Assembly: GCA_029204225.1 (NCBI GenBank)
Contig: CM055107.1
Span: forward strand, 22,014,178 to 22,078,177
From: Diphasiastrum complanatum
Lineage: Eukaryota; Streptophyta; Lycopodiopsida; Lycopodiales; Lycopodiaceae
Direction of reading: 5' to 3'
Length of the DNA: 64,000 bases
The position numbers and the translations under genes were made by a program. This document shows, in pieces, positions 46,839-58,979 of the stretch (positions are counted from its first letter, which is position 1; the number at the start of each line of letters is the position of its first letter). Below the pieces are notes generated by a model that saw nothing but the letters and a program-made list of their open reading frames with translations, had not been told where the DNA came from and ran no database searches.

Positions 46839-49150
46839 ACTATAAAGTGCTACCCAGCTTGATTCCACAAAGGCCAAGCTAGTGTCATAATCTTGTGATC
46901 AGTCGTGAAGCATGTCAAGAGCATTTGTCCACCTTCTCACTTATGGAAAAAAAGGCCTACCAGGGTTTTCAGAGCAAAAATCGTGGATCGTGCCTATAGG
47001 AAACAGTTTTTGGAGCTATATGGTTATTTTGGGAGTGCGAGCCAACATATAAAAGGCCGTGGACACCCATGAAAAAATGGAGACACAATCGTCATCAATA
47101 TCAGAAAACCATATTTAGGTGCCAGGGTGTCTAGCATGAAAATGATGGATCTTCCATTGTAGAAGACTATTTCCTAAGTTTTCAGTGCATGATGCATGAA
47201 GGGCATAATTGAAAATTCTTTATGAAAATTTTTCAAATGAAATGTCTAATGGGGTTCTACATTCAAATTCATCTATTCTTCATTAAAAATCTTCTTTTCA
47301 AAGAAATAATTCAAAATGTAAGGGCATTTTTTTTAAAAAGGCCTAATTAAGGCTAGAAGGCATCGTTTTTTGTTGTTCTTGGGCCAAATTGACTCCTGAA
47401 ACTAGTTCCTCAGAGCCAATGGACATAGCGACGTCACCGAGCAGGGAAAAATATGTTTCGGGGAGTTTTCGTCACCATTCAATTGAGCGGAGTGCAAGTA
47501 ACCTAGTGATGGGCTACATTCGTCGTTTGGGTATTGTAGGGCCAAATTTGGGGCAATTTTTGGCTGGTGAAACCTGCTACAGGGCAGTACAATGAGGCAT
47601 TATCACTTCAAGATCATTATTACTTAGTTCTAATAGAATAACAGGAACGGAAACAATAAATGTTGTATGGGGGCGAATGCTAGCGGAATTGTGTGGAGAA
47701 AGCTAGTTTTGGTGATGAAAGTGCAGTTTGGCATCGTGACTACTCATTATTGGCAAAATTTTGAGAGGGCAAGCAATCAGAGGTGAGAGGTAGGCATGGT
47801 ATGCCGGTTATGGGCAAACAATTCTTGTAATCAGGTTTAGGAGTTAGAAATGAACAACGTCAAGTGGCGATTTGGGGGAACGCTCTCACAGACAGGATCA
47901 GCAGTGACAATGTCAAGTCGGGTGATAGTTGCATTGACCACACACATATGCGACTAAAAATTTCTCATTCAGAGGGAAATATGGACTAGCTTGGAGGTAC
48001 ACACATTTTGGCAGTCATAGGTGATAAAAGTGCGAGGTGGTGCCAGTTGGAAGCCATTGGGCAAGATAGCGGACTTGCATTGGACGAACTATGTGTGGGA
48101 CACGTGGGAGGATGAAGAACGAGTCAGTGATCACACTTTGGATGCTCTTGGTGAGTGGTAACTATGATGATTTTGTGGTTTTGCAGTCAGTAAGTCATTT
48201 TGATTAAGTCATTGTAGCTATGGAGTAGTGTATCAGGTTCGTCATTGAAGAGATACACTTCAATTGCTAGTTTGGATAAGTCAAGTCAATTAATTTCCGT
48301 ATCAGTATTGCATCAAGAATGCATATTCCAGTGATGGCAAAGTGTAGGTCGTTTGGTTTGGGCCATGGAAGATCTGATAGAGTTAGGACTGTAATATGAC
48401 AAGGTTATTATCAGGGGGCATCAATCTCATATTGGACTTGATTCGTTGGTTGATGGACGAGACTTATAGAGGTGATTCATGATGGAATCAGGACATTACA
48501 AACGCAAATGGGCATCTACCATCACGGTCATGGATAAGCTACCTATAGCTTTCACGCAGTTGGCTGTAATTGTAGGAGTCTAAGCCTACAAAAACTGTCT
48601 GCACCTGTAACCAAGATGCCCTCACATCCAAACATATCCACCTATAACCAAGATGCCCTCACGTCCAAACATATCCAACAATCCAATAAGTCCATAAAGC
48701 TGATCCCCATCCATTTCCTATGCTCCAAACACAAGAGCTACTAATGACTCAATGAATGAATGTACACAAAACTCATCATAGGCACTCAGATCCATATACC
48801 TTAGTATGATCAGGGAGACAATGGTCTTAAGATCACATGATCAACGACTCAGGAATGAGTTTGCGTTGGCATGGTGTTGGGTGGCACATAGCCAGAGAGA
48901 GCGAGCAGATGCTAGGAGCCAGGAGGAGCAGGTGATGCTTTGTTGATTGGCTTGGATAGTAGGATGGTGACCATGAACGAAGACGTCAAGTGAGCATAGT
49001 ATGTGGATGATGAGTCCATTGGGGTGGCACTCAGGGAGATGCTACAGTTGCTCATGTATGATACGGTATTGTATGCATAGTGGATGTTCTTCAGCTGGTG
49101 CATCATGTGTGATGACCTAGGAACATGTCAGGCCTACGTGGAGGTAGGTG
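46839..49150 (+). pseudogene. Decayed coding-like tract of unknown origin (right arm)
   Basis: Mirror of the left-arm tract, now on the plus strand. Frames at 47389-47595 (EKYVSGSFRHHSIE), near 48040-48160 (WKPLGKIADLHWTN), 48478-48585 (MESGHYKRKWASTITVMDKL) and 48925-49150 (YVDDESIGVALREMLQ) carry peptide strings shared with the left arm, with numerous stops. The protein is not identified. Confidence 0.4.
48591..48783 (+). repeat. Inserted 190-bp segment matching 38697-38890 in direct orientation
   Basis: Inside the inverted arm this piece runs the wrong way: it matches the left-arm segment in the same orientation (GTAACCAAGATGCCCTCAC ... ACAAAACTCATCATAGG) at about 95% by eye. It replaces about 70 bases that the left arm has at 39860-39930. 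Confidence 0.85.
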
Positions 49151-49151
49151 G

Positions 49152-50034
49152 TAGCTTGAGATTATGACAGGCCATTTGCTCCTTGCCATCTGAACGCTCT
49201 TAACATATCATTGAACTCCTTACGAGAAAAGCAACTGTCTCAGGCAAACTTGTTACAAAACAAGCGCCCTCTATGTCGAGCTTCTATGCACTTAGGTGAT
49301 GGATGATGGATGTTGATATCGACAGATTTGGCTAACTTATTGTGACGGATCTATGGTTTCCTACTAGGACACTTCTAAGGCATTCCCTACTAGAGGTGCC
49401 TAAGGCTATCAAAACATATTCATCATGATAGGATTGTCGATGATGGAAGATGGATATGTACAATTCTAGGTGCAAAGTGTATCTGCAAGAGCTTGGATTT
49501 TCCTGAGTGGAACCATATGATGTTGATCTTAGAGGATTTTACTAAGTTTCATGTGCTTGAAATTATGGGTCTTTGTTGTGATCACAAATGAACCTCTCTG
49601 GATAAAATTCGCATGCATGCTTGGGACTCGCACGAGTCCTGATCATGCCAAAAAATAGGCTATCCAGGTACTAGATAGTTCTATTTTAGGAGAGATCTGA
49701 GACCCTTCACCACATACAAGATAAAATGTTAAAAAACAGCAGATGTTGAATAGTAGCGCACAAAGAAGAACATGGGCTGATGGCCGTTGAATGCTAGATT
49801 GAGGAGCTAATGGCCCCGTTGATGGATGGTAAATTGTACCGATGCTGAATGCGAGATTGAGGAGCTAGTGGCCGCTAAAAATTGTTGATGCACCTGAAAA
49901 TCACCTAAAAACAAGCCTTGGATGCGCCCCCTGCTTAAAACAAAAAAGGAAACAATACTTGAGGGTTGTTGAATGTTGATGGCACCTGGAAACAGCTGAA
50001 AACACCTAGAAACACGCTAGGCAGTAGATGATGC
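49152..50034. other. Copia-C 3' flank, mostly absent from the left arm
   Basis: Only 49152-49195 has a left partner (37261-37303). The rest was removed from the left arm together with the Copia-C 3' end. No gene is seen. The last five bases, GATGC, are the target duplication of Copia-C. Confidence 0.65.
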
Positions 50035-50308
50035 ACTTAGAATTTGCTTCGATCAGGAACATAGATCATGCTACACAGTAACACAGACAGAAAACACTCT
50101 CCACCACAATCTCACATAGCAACTATATTTCTCAAAATGAAATTACACTGTACATACAGTTGTTCACTCAAGCAACCCATGCATGATCCAAGTTGTCGTT
50201 GGCGAGACGCATGTCCCGTCGACTTGCCTCGTGGCGAGGCCAACTGATCCTTATCAACTGATAGGACCCACAGTATAGTAGCACAGTGATTCTACTTTAA
50301 TTCTAACT
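50035..50308 (-). repeat. Copia-C right 3' LTR
   Basis: Read on the minus strand it starts AGTTAGAATT after the purine-rich TTTAAGGGAG and ends AATTCTAAGT before GCATC. The non-TG/CA ends are fixed by the target duplication. Confidence 0.92.
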
Positions 50309-50320
50309 CTCTCCCTTAAA
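50309..50320 (-). promoter_or_regulatory. Copia-C polypurine tract
   Basis: The minus strand reads TTTAAGGGAG up to the LTR boundary, the expected plus-strand primer position. Confidence 0.7.
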
Positions 50321-50360
50321 GTAAAGTCTATGTTTTATAGTCATATACATAGCTTTAAAG

Positions 50361-51480
50361 TTAACAAACTTTGAGTATAGAAAGATTTGATTTAAACTTA
50401 TCAAACTTTTTTCCAACAAGTGGCTTAGTGAAAATATCAGCTAGTTGTTCTTCTGTGCTACAATGAACAACATGAATTTCATGACTCAGCAGCCTCTCAC
50501 GTATAAAGTGATACTGAATCTCAATGTGTTTAGTTCTCGCATGGAATACTGGATTATTTGCTAGCTGAATGCCACTCTGACTGTCGTTATGTAATGTCGT
50601 GGGATTTTTCTGCTTCATGCCAACTTCTTCTAGGATTTGTCTCAACCATATAGCTTCTTGTGTTGCACTACACATTGCCTTATACTCTGCTTCTGTGGTG
50701 GATAGAACAATTGTACGTTGCTTCTTACTAGACCAGAAAAAGCAACTACCACAAAACTAGAATACATACCCTGTGGTGGATCTACGATCATCATAGTCAC
50801 CTCCCCAATCTGCATCCACATAACCACACAGCTCAGGCAACCCTTCATGCTTCCTGTAAATCAAGCCATACTCTGAAGTGCCTTTCACATAATGCTAAAT
50901 GCGTTTAGCTACCTTCCAATGCGTTTCCGTAGGTGCTGCCATAAACTGACTTACAATGCCAACAGCATAGCATATATCTAGTCTAGTCGTGGTAAGGTAA
51001 ATCAAGCTCCCTACTACCTGCCTATACAGCATAGCATCAAATGACTGTGACTCATCAAGCTTAGAAAGCTTTTTACCTGGTTCAATAGGAGTATTCACTG
51101 GTTTGCAATCTTGCAACCTAAACCTGTGCAGCAACTCTTTGACATACTTCACATGTGTTAAACCCACTTCGTGTCCTTTTTGCCACACCTCTACTCCAAG
51201 GCAATAATGCATCAGGCTGAGATCTGTCATCTCGAATTGTTCCATGAGTTCTTTCTTGATCATATCTATCATCTCTTGATTATTTCCCGTAATAATCAAG
51301 TCATCAACATAAAGAGCAATCAAAGCGACCATACCATCAAAGCATAAGACATATAGATTTGGATCAGAGTGCGTTCTCACCATCCCCTTTCAACGAAAGT
51401 AGGCATCAATCCTGCTATACCATGAACATGGTGCCTGTTTAAGACCATAAAGTGCATTCTTCAAGTGACATACTTTATTT
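50361..51480 (-). pseudogene. Copia-C right RT C-terminus and RNase H
   Basis: The frame 51383-50895 carries LYVDDLIITGNNQEMID, the YCLGVEV motif and the TRLDICYAVGIVSQFM connection region. RNase H parts lie in a shifted frame, with ATQEAIWLRQILEEVG, HNDSQSGIQLANNPVFHART and LADIFTKPLVGKKF ending at 50361. Stops between 50895 and 50680 break the catalytic middle. Confidence 0.88.
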
Positions 51481-51493
51481 TCCTGTCCCTTTG

Positions 51494-52410
51494 TTACAAA
51501 GCCTTCAGGTGATCCATAAACACCTCTTCTTCTAACTCACCATTTAGAAAAGTAGATTTCACATCCATCTGATGCAAAGGCCAACCAAAATGTGAAGCTA
51601 AAGCAACAAGTAGACGTAGAGTATTCCACTTACATACTGGCGCAAAGGTCTCCTCATAGTCAATGCCTTTACTTTGTGCATACCCTTTGATCACCAATCT
51701 TGCCTCGTGCTTTGCTATACTACCATCTGCATGATACTTAGTCCTGTATACCCATTTGCAACCAATGAGTTTCTTGCCAACTGGTGGTTCTACTAAATCC
51801 CATGTGCTATGCTTAGCAATTGACTCCATCTCCTCTCCCATGGCCTTGACCCAAATATCATCATCCTTCGCTTCACCATAAATCGAAGGTTCTTTGCTTT
51901 GAATAATTCTAGATAGGAGAGCATAATTTGCTTCATACCTTTCAGTTTGTGTCTTTTCTCTTGTTGATCTTTGTAGCTCTCCCTGGCTAGATGATCCTGG
52001 AAAGTCATCCATGTCTCGGCTCTCCAACAATCTCTCAAACCACTTAAGGAGCTTCCTGTCAGGTGATCGGCTTCCTGGTGAAAATGTATCCCATGGTACA
52101 TCCTTCTCCTTGCGTTTGCCACCTGCAACTTCAATCCTTCTTGCACCAAAAGGTTTGTCCCTACCTCTCCGACCAGTTTCTTGAGGTTGAGTAGTAGTAT
52201 CTTGAGATGTATCCTCTTTTTCATCACTTGGAAGGTCAATGAATGGATCATCATCAGGTGGTATCATCACTATACCATCTTTCCCACTAGATGTATCTAT
52301 CTTCTCAGCATCCTCGTCTTCATACATCTTGGATTCATCAAAGATAACATCACGACTTACATGGATTTTGTTTTCCACAGGATCAAAACATCTATAGCCC
52401 TTCACACGAT
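51494..52410 (-). pseudogene. Copia-C right RT N-terminus
   Basis: The 303-residue frame begins with the integrase tail (CFDPVENKIHVSRDVIFDES), crosses an acidic and Ser-rich linker, and enters RT ([55 protein letters not shown]). A frameshift after MDHL near 51510 ends it, separating it from the YVDD half. Confidence 0.88.
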
Positions 52411-52419
52411 CATCATATC

Positions 52420-53290
52420 CTAGGAATTTGCACTTGATGCTTTTACATCAAGTTTACGTCTCTCTTCCTTAGGAACGTGTACAAAGGCCTTACATCCAAA
52501 GATTCGCAAGTGGTTCACCTTTGGTTTCTTCTTTGTGAATGCTTCCTCAGGTGTTATCTTTAGTATGGCAATGGCAGGACTTCTATTTTGAAGATAGACT
52601 GTCGTACTGCATGCTTCTGACCAAAAATCTTTTGGTAGTTTCATCTCAGCTAGCATAGATCTGGCACTTTTCACAATCGTACGATTCTTGTGCTCAGCTA
52701 CACCATTGAGAGCAGGAGTATGAGCTTGCGTAAATTGTCTTTTAATCCCACATTGATCACAAAGATCATTGAGGTCATTAGACTTGTACTCGTCTCAACT
52801 ATCTGATCTTAGGACTTTGATCTTCCTACCTATCTGATTTTCGACCAATGCTTTGAAGCTCTTGAAGTTGTCAAATGCCTCTGATTTCTTCTTCAAGAAG
52901 TAGATCCACGTCTTACGTGACATATCATCAATAAAGGTCATGAAATAGAAGGCTTTACCTAAGGACATGGTCCTCATAGGCCTGCATAATCTGTGTGGAT
53001 TGAATCCAGGATGTTCTTTGCTCTTGCAACACCACCTTTATTGAACTTCTCTCAATGTTGCTTCCCATATACACAAGATATTAGGCAATCATGTTACCAT
53101 CTCCAATCTTCTCATCAAACTGAGGCTTCCTATGTTCGAGTGACCAAGCCTCTTATGCCACAACTCAGTTTGCGAGGGAATGGATGATACAATTCCATGT
53201 TGCCCCTTGATTGTAGCATTCAACCTGTAGAATTTTGTATTGGGCTCCCTTACTCCATCTGGTTCACATCCTTCACAAAGCAACGATCAT
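52420..53290 (-). pseudogene. Copia-C right integrase, broken
   Basis: Fragments carry the pre-integrase motif ELWHKRLGHSNIGSLSLM, FMTFIDDMSRKTWIYF and VLRSDS (stop just after, at 52795), then SARSMLAEMKLPKDFWSEAC and LRIFGCKAFVHVPKEERRK. The catalytic Asp residues remain but frames are interrupted at least three times. Confidence 0.85.
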
Positions 53291-53316
53291 GGGCGAATTC
53301 TACTTTCAACTTTTGA

Positions 53317-54444
53317 TCAGTAACCAACAGAAAGTAGATTTTTTTTCAAACCTGGTACGTAAAGTACCTCCCTGATCATCTTGCTTTTTCCATCAGGTAG
53401 TTGGATTAAAACGATGCCTATCCCCTTGATCTTGCACACCTCACCATTTTCTTGTGAAACGGACATTCCATTATCCAACACTTTCAAGCTACTGAACCAA
53501 TTCTTGTTACTTGTCATGTGTCTTGTGGCTCCCGAGTCAATATACCATGCTTGATCATCTTGATTAGATGACAATGTAGATATGAAGATGTTAGACTCTT
53601 CAATCTCACCCTCATCGACAAGGTTACTTGCTTGTTTTGGTTTTCCCTTGCCTTGTTCCGCTAGGAATTTGCGACATTCACTCTTCCAATGGCCCATTTT
53701 ACCACAATGGAAGCACTTGTCTTTATTCTTGGTCTTACTGGAAGATCCCTCATCCTCCTGAGACTTGGCAAATTGCTGCTTAGACTTCTTCTTACCCTTG
53801 CCCTTGCCTTGTTTTTGGCATGTCGCAAGTGCTTGATCATCAGTATTTTGACGTCTAGCTTTCAGCATTTCTCGTCGTTGCTCTTCCTGCATCAAGATTC
53901 CTGTGAGCTCGTCAAATGTTGGTAATCTTTCTCTTGAAGCTATTCCACTCACAAACATCTGATAGGGTTCTACAATGCCGCACAATACATTGTGCACCAG
54001 CTCCACATCACGTATGCGCTCACCAATAGAATGCAATTCATCGCTCATTGTCTTGATTCTGGTCATGTACGTCTGAATGTGCTCTCCTTGCTCCATTCGG
54101 GCACTATTCAGATTTGACTTCAGAAACATGATTCTTGATGGATTTGACGTCTCGAACTGTTCCTTTAGCACATCCCATGCCTGTCTGGGTGTAACAACAT
54201 CACAAATGTGGGTAATGATGTGATCCTTCACTGACAAGTTAATGAAGGTCAAAGCTTTCCTCATCTTTTTGTCGAACACTTTGATATCCGCTTCATTTGG
54301 CGGCCTTCTCTCATCACCTGTGACAACTTCCCACACATCTTTCTCCATCAGTATGTTTTTCATTTTGAATTTTCACACTGCATAGTTGGAAATCCCGTCC
54401 AATTTGCTACTTTCACTCAAAATGGACTCTCCCATGTTTGCCAT
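53317..54444 (-). pseudogene. Copia-C right gag-protease, nonsense near the start
   Basis: The natural ATG is at 54444 (MANMGES, as in Copia-A). The Trp codon after NYAV has become TGA at 54375-54373, and the open frame restarts at 54363. It then runs 348 residues with the CFHCGKMGHWKSEC knuckle and an intact protease signature, WYIDSGATRHM. This is the only family member here with D-S-G-A preserved. It ends at LLSVGY by frameshift. Confidence 0.9.
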
Positions 54445-55744
54445 CGCAAAATTGCTTGAAACTTCTATCGTAAGCTAAAAGTAGTATGCCGAGGCCAATT
54501 GTGATGTTAGACGTTGAAAATAATGACTTGCACTTTTTCCCTTACCAGGCCACTCGTTGCTTTCCCACCAATTTGAAAGCCAAATCGACGTTGCCTTCCG
54601 AAATGCACTCAGTCGTCAACTCCCAACTACGTGCCCAGTGGAATGGTGAAATCACTTTTTGCGCACTCCAAACAATTTCTCTGCTGCAATCACTCTGTTT
54701 CGTTGTACGGTACTTGCAGGTACAGTTCGGGTGCCCTTTGTTTGGAGGTTATAGCCTTTCGTTTGGGTCAAAACGAGCAAAGGACCCAAAAATAAGGATT
54801 TTCTTTGTTTTTGAACTGTTTCTTCACCTTGAAGAAACTTCACTCTTCACTTGTGAAGGGACCCAACTCCAATTTCAGTATGAAAATATTTAATGAAGTT
54901 GAAGGCCAAAATACACTTCAATTCTTCAGGGCCCACTTCAGTTAAATCCAACGATAGATTTCAATTCTGTGGTCCAGATGCAATTAATCATGTCCGTCAA
55001 TCGTTGTGGAGATGATCTTGTGGACTTCCTTGCATCGGTGCGTCAAACTACACTTCTGAAGCTGCTGGACACTTCAAAACACTAAGCTGTTGCCCCGTTC
55101 GTCGTGCATGAGCTCCACGCTCCTCTCTGTCTACGGCCGCACCTCCCCAAACTGGTTTTTGCTTGATCAATTTCATTTTTGGATAGATTTGAGCACGATC
55201 TGAGGCCTGGAGCAGGGTTGCCCTACTGATACCAAGTCTGTAGAGTATTCAATCATGAAATTCCATGGAGAAACGGTGATTTTAGCTCAACTTGACAAAG
55301 TGGCTTTTTTCACCTTTCACCACAAATCTGCTAGGTTAACTGTCTGGAGACAAATCTCTGACATAAACCTTAGAATCTCTCCATGGCTAATTGACAATGT
55401 GAGTAGCTTCCTTCTTGTTCTTACGGCATCCAAAACGGTGCACAAACAGTGAATAAATCACCAGTGATGTATAAAAAACCGTAACCCCAAACCCGGTTTC
55501 AATTTTCAACTGGCTTCAAAATTGTCAATTTTGCACCAAATTTTTCCCTGTCTGATGCTATGCACAGGCTAATAATCCCTTTGTTGTGCTTGGCAAGCCT
55601 CTATAAACTAGAAACCGTGCACCAGTGCTTCTCTTTCCGTCTTCAACCCGCCGTAAACCTCGAACTCTCAAGAGACAGTTCTCCCAAAGCTCTCTTCAAC
55701 GACAATGCTGTACTGTGTACACTCCTTGTACGGCTCTGATACCA

Positions 55745-56018
55745 ACTTAGAATTTGCTTCAAACAGGAACACAGATCATGCTACACAGTAACACAGACAG
55801 AAAACACTCTCCACCGCAAGCTCACATAGCAACTGTATTTCTCAAAATGAAATTACACTGTACATATAGTTGTTCACTCAGGCAACCCATGCATGACCCA
55901 GGTTGCCGTTGGCGGGACGCGTGTCCCGTCGACTTGCCTTGTGGCGAGGCCAACTGATCTTTATCAACTGATAGGACCCACAGTACAGTAGCACAGTGAT
56001 TCTACTTTAATTCTAACT
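55745..56018 (-). repeat. Copia-C right 5' LTR
   Basis: Mirror partner of 33359-33632 (sum 89377). The primer site TGGTATCAGAGC follows at 55744-55733 on the minus strand. Confidence 0.92.
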
Positions 56019-58901
56019 GATGCGCCCCCTCACCTTCACCAAATGGCCTTCAACAAATGAAAAAACACAATGGGTAGCAGATGATCGCTTCCAACGAGCT
56101 GTTAGCGAGCTATTCTATACCTTGGATGCGTTCCCTACTTCACCAAGTGGCCTCTAACACCTGAAAAAACAAGAATTGTGCTCCCCTGCTCTCCTCTTTT
56201 CCAAAAACGCGCGGCTACACTTAAACCTCCACCTAGGTGCCAACCATTAGGCGTTGACAGCTTCAAAAACATCTTCCTATTGTGAAAGATCCATGGTTTT
56301 CTATGCGGAAACCCTAGCTATGAGAAAAGAGAGATTTCTTGGGAGGTTTTCACGTTTCTCAGTGGTTCTTCTTGCAACTCTTCACATGGCTGAAGTCGCC
56401 CTACCTCCAACTCAATGATCCAATTTACAGTTTTGAAATTGGTACCCAATTGACTGCTAACAGTCCGCTTTTCTGAGAAAGCCTTCTATAACTCATAGAA
56501 TTTGAAAATTTTCACAATTCTTTCAATTCTACGCCCAATCGATTTATGTAAATTGCCATGGCTCTACATCACTGCTCATTGCATACCCATGCAAGCCTCG
56601 TTGCACCAAACGGCTGTCCACACAGTGAATTAAGAGGCCACAACCAATAGTTTCCTCGAAACCACCGAAATTGCAAGGTTCTCCGGAATTCTTCCAAGAA
56701 TTCTCTTACGACGATCGTTCTGATCACTTCCCCGAAGCTTCGATCGAAGGAACTTTGCTGCTTCCTGCCATCCGGGCACAACAAAAGTTAATTGTATTAC
56801 AAGTGAAAACTGTACTTATACCAAAAGCCCCAACATACATGGGCTCGACAAGTGTCAACACACTGAAATAGGCACCTATTTGACTAATAGGCCCAACATG
56901 GGCTAAAATACTGACAAACTCGGGACATGGCCCTAGCAAGTGTCGTCAAAACTATATTGTACAGGCTGATTTTCCTACGTGTGGCTACTCGACTAACCCA
57001 AGTAGCCGGCTACGAGACAAGTGCCCGCCAACTGATAAGTCAATGATGGGCCACGTCCCAAGTCACGCCCTGGTCACAATTGAATACAACAAGTCTAATA
57101 AATTGTACACTAATTACAGTATCACATTTGAAGCTTACAAAAAAAACAAAGAATATTGACTCTGATTTCTAACTAAATGGATACTAATGCTTATGGAAAA
57201 CACAACCACTTCTCCCACATGTTGCTCTTTCAGTTTTTCTCTATATTTTTGGGCGTAACTTACTACATGCAATATCAAGCAAAATTTTGGATAGAAAGTT
57301 CGTCCAATAAAATTTCATTAAAGAAACCACAAAATATCTCAAAACCATTATTAAATGGAGCAAAGATAGTTTCTTGAGGGAAGCCCATTCACCTCAAGAA
57401 ACTAAATGATTTTATATGGTGAAATGAAAAACTTTAAAATATTTGCTCCAAAGATTCTTTCATTCTCTAGAACATGACTAAATATTGCAAGAGTAGCCCT
57501 TCCTAAAACAAATTATGTGTTGAGTATGCGTTTACAAAGTCCATGAATGCAAACTTTGTCCATAAAAAATCATCTAAACCTAACATTACAAACTTTGAAA
57601 GTGACCATTGCTAAGGATGGCGAAGAATACTTCTTATTTGGCTGAAATCTTTTGTGAGAGTCTCACTTATGCCTCTTCATAAGTCATAATAAGTCTTTTT
57701 GAATTTATATATGACCAGATGTGTTTGTGAAAAGAATTTTATGACTTTAGATTTCATAATATGCCACAAATGTAATTGAGGTCACTATCAAAGATCACTA
57801 TGGAGATTTTTAGTGACCTTTAGACTTGGTGTAACAATCATTTAATCATGGCTCATCCACCCTAGTGGCCTCGTCAAAATTTTATGACTGTTTTATCGGT
57901 GCCAAGGTCACTAAAAAGACCCATCCTCAATACATTATAATGTAAGATTGAGTCCAACCGAGAATATGTCACGTGGCAAAAATTCAATTGGTCACTCTAA
58001 ATATATTCTGGCATTTAGCCAACCTCATCTGACCCACCAATTCAGGAAGCCTTTTTTGAGTTATCCTCAAAAAAACCTTCACATTTTTCTAAGCTTCTCG
58101 ATTTTTAAAGCACTAAAAAGGTCTATACGCTTATATAAAGAAAATCATCAAAAATGAATCCATATACTTTGTTAGCTTTCTCAAACATTGGCACACTCAA
58201 ACTCGCGACCGTGAAACGTCACAACCGTATGAATTCATATACTTTGTCGGCTTTCTCGAACATTGGTGCACCCAAACTCGCGAGAGTGGAACCTCCCAAC
58301 CAGAGTGACAGGCCACGGCTGGTAGCTTATCACATCCATCGTCAGCAACTGATCCTGAAGGTGACGTGGGGGCCCCTAGGGCCAGGTGGCAAGACATCTG
58401 CCACGTAGGCTAATTCTGAATTAAGGCTAAACATGATCCATTTAGCGTTAATCAAAACTATTTAACACACTAATCGTTATATTCTATCAGGGACAAAACG
58501 CTCGTTCTTAGGCTCCATCGCCGCTTTTACTTCTTCTAAGCTCTTTCCGTTTATTCCTCACGCGTAGTTTCTCTTCTTCACGCGTCGATCTCTTCGCCAA
58601 CAATGCCACTTACTTTTTATGTCTTCCTTATCTGTAGCAGACAGGAAACGATGCCCAGGTGCCTGAATTTGCATATAAAATCACAATACCTTTGTTGGTA
58701 ATGTCACCTTTGTTTGTTTTTTCTGGATCAAGCATCATAAGTGGCTTGTATTTTGTGCTGGATCAAAGCGCCTTCGTTAATCTTGGAGCCAGGTAGTTTC
58801 AAACAAAGTCATCCCATGTCAAAGACTGAATCAGTTTCGACTTTGTGTTGCCATGCATTATTCTTAACCTCCGATTCCGTTCAAATTGGCTGCTCAATCA
58901 C
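56019..58901. other. Intergenic DNA between Copia-C right and J8 gene C
   Basis: Near-identical mirror of 30476-33358. No gene is supported; the open frames here recur in both arms simply because the DNA is identical. Confidence 0.55.
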
Positions 58902-58908
58902 TATAAAA
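58902..58908 (+). promoter_or_regulatory. Putative TATA box of J8 gene C
   Basis: TATAAAA in TCACTATAAAACAAGC, about 72-78 bases upstream of the ATG at 58980. Confidence 0.5.
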
Positions 58909-58979
58909 CAAGCATTTGGATTGATTCAATCCGTTTATTTGCTTGGCTGCTGAGGGGACTAGTAAGGAAGCTGGCACGA

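Larger units (their letters stand above)
50035..56018 (-). mobile_element. Copia-C right: full-length copia element, decayed
   Basis: Both LTRs (55745-56018 and 50035-50308, 274 bp each), primer site, leader, gag, protease, integrase, RT, RNase H and polypurine tract are present in order on the minus strand. A 5-bp target duplication GATGC flanks it (50030-50034 and 56019-56023). The two LTRs differ at about 16 of 274 positions by eye, mostly transitions, so the insertion is old. All coding parts contain stops or frameshifts. Confidence 0.94.
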
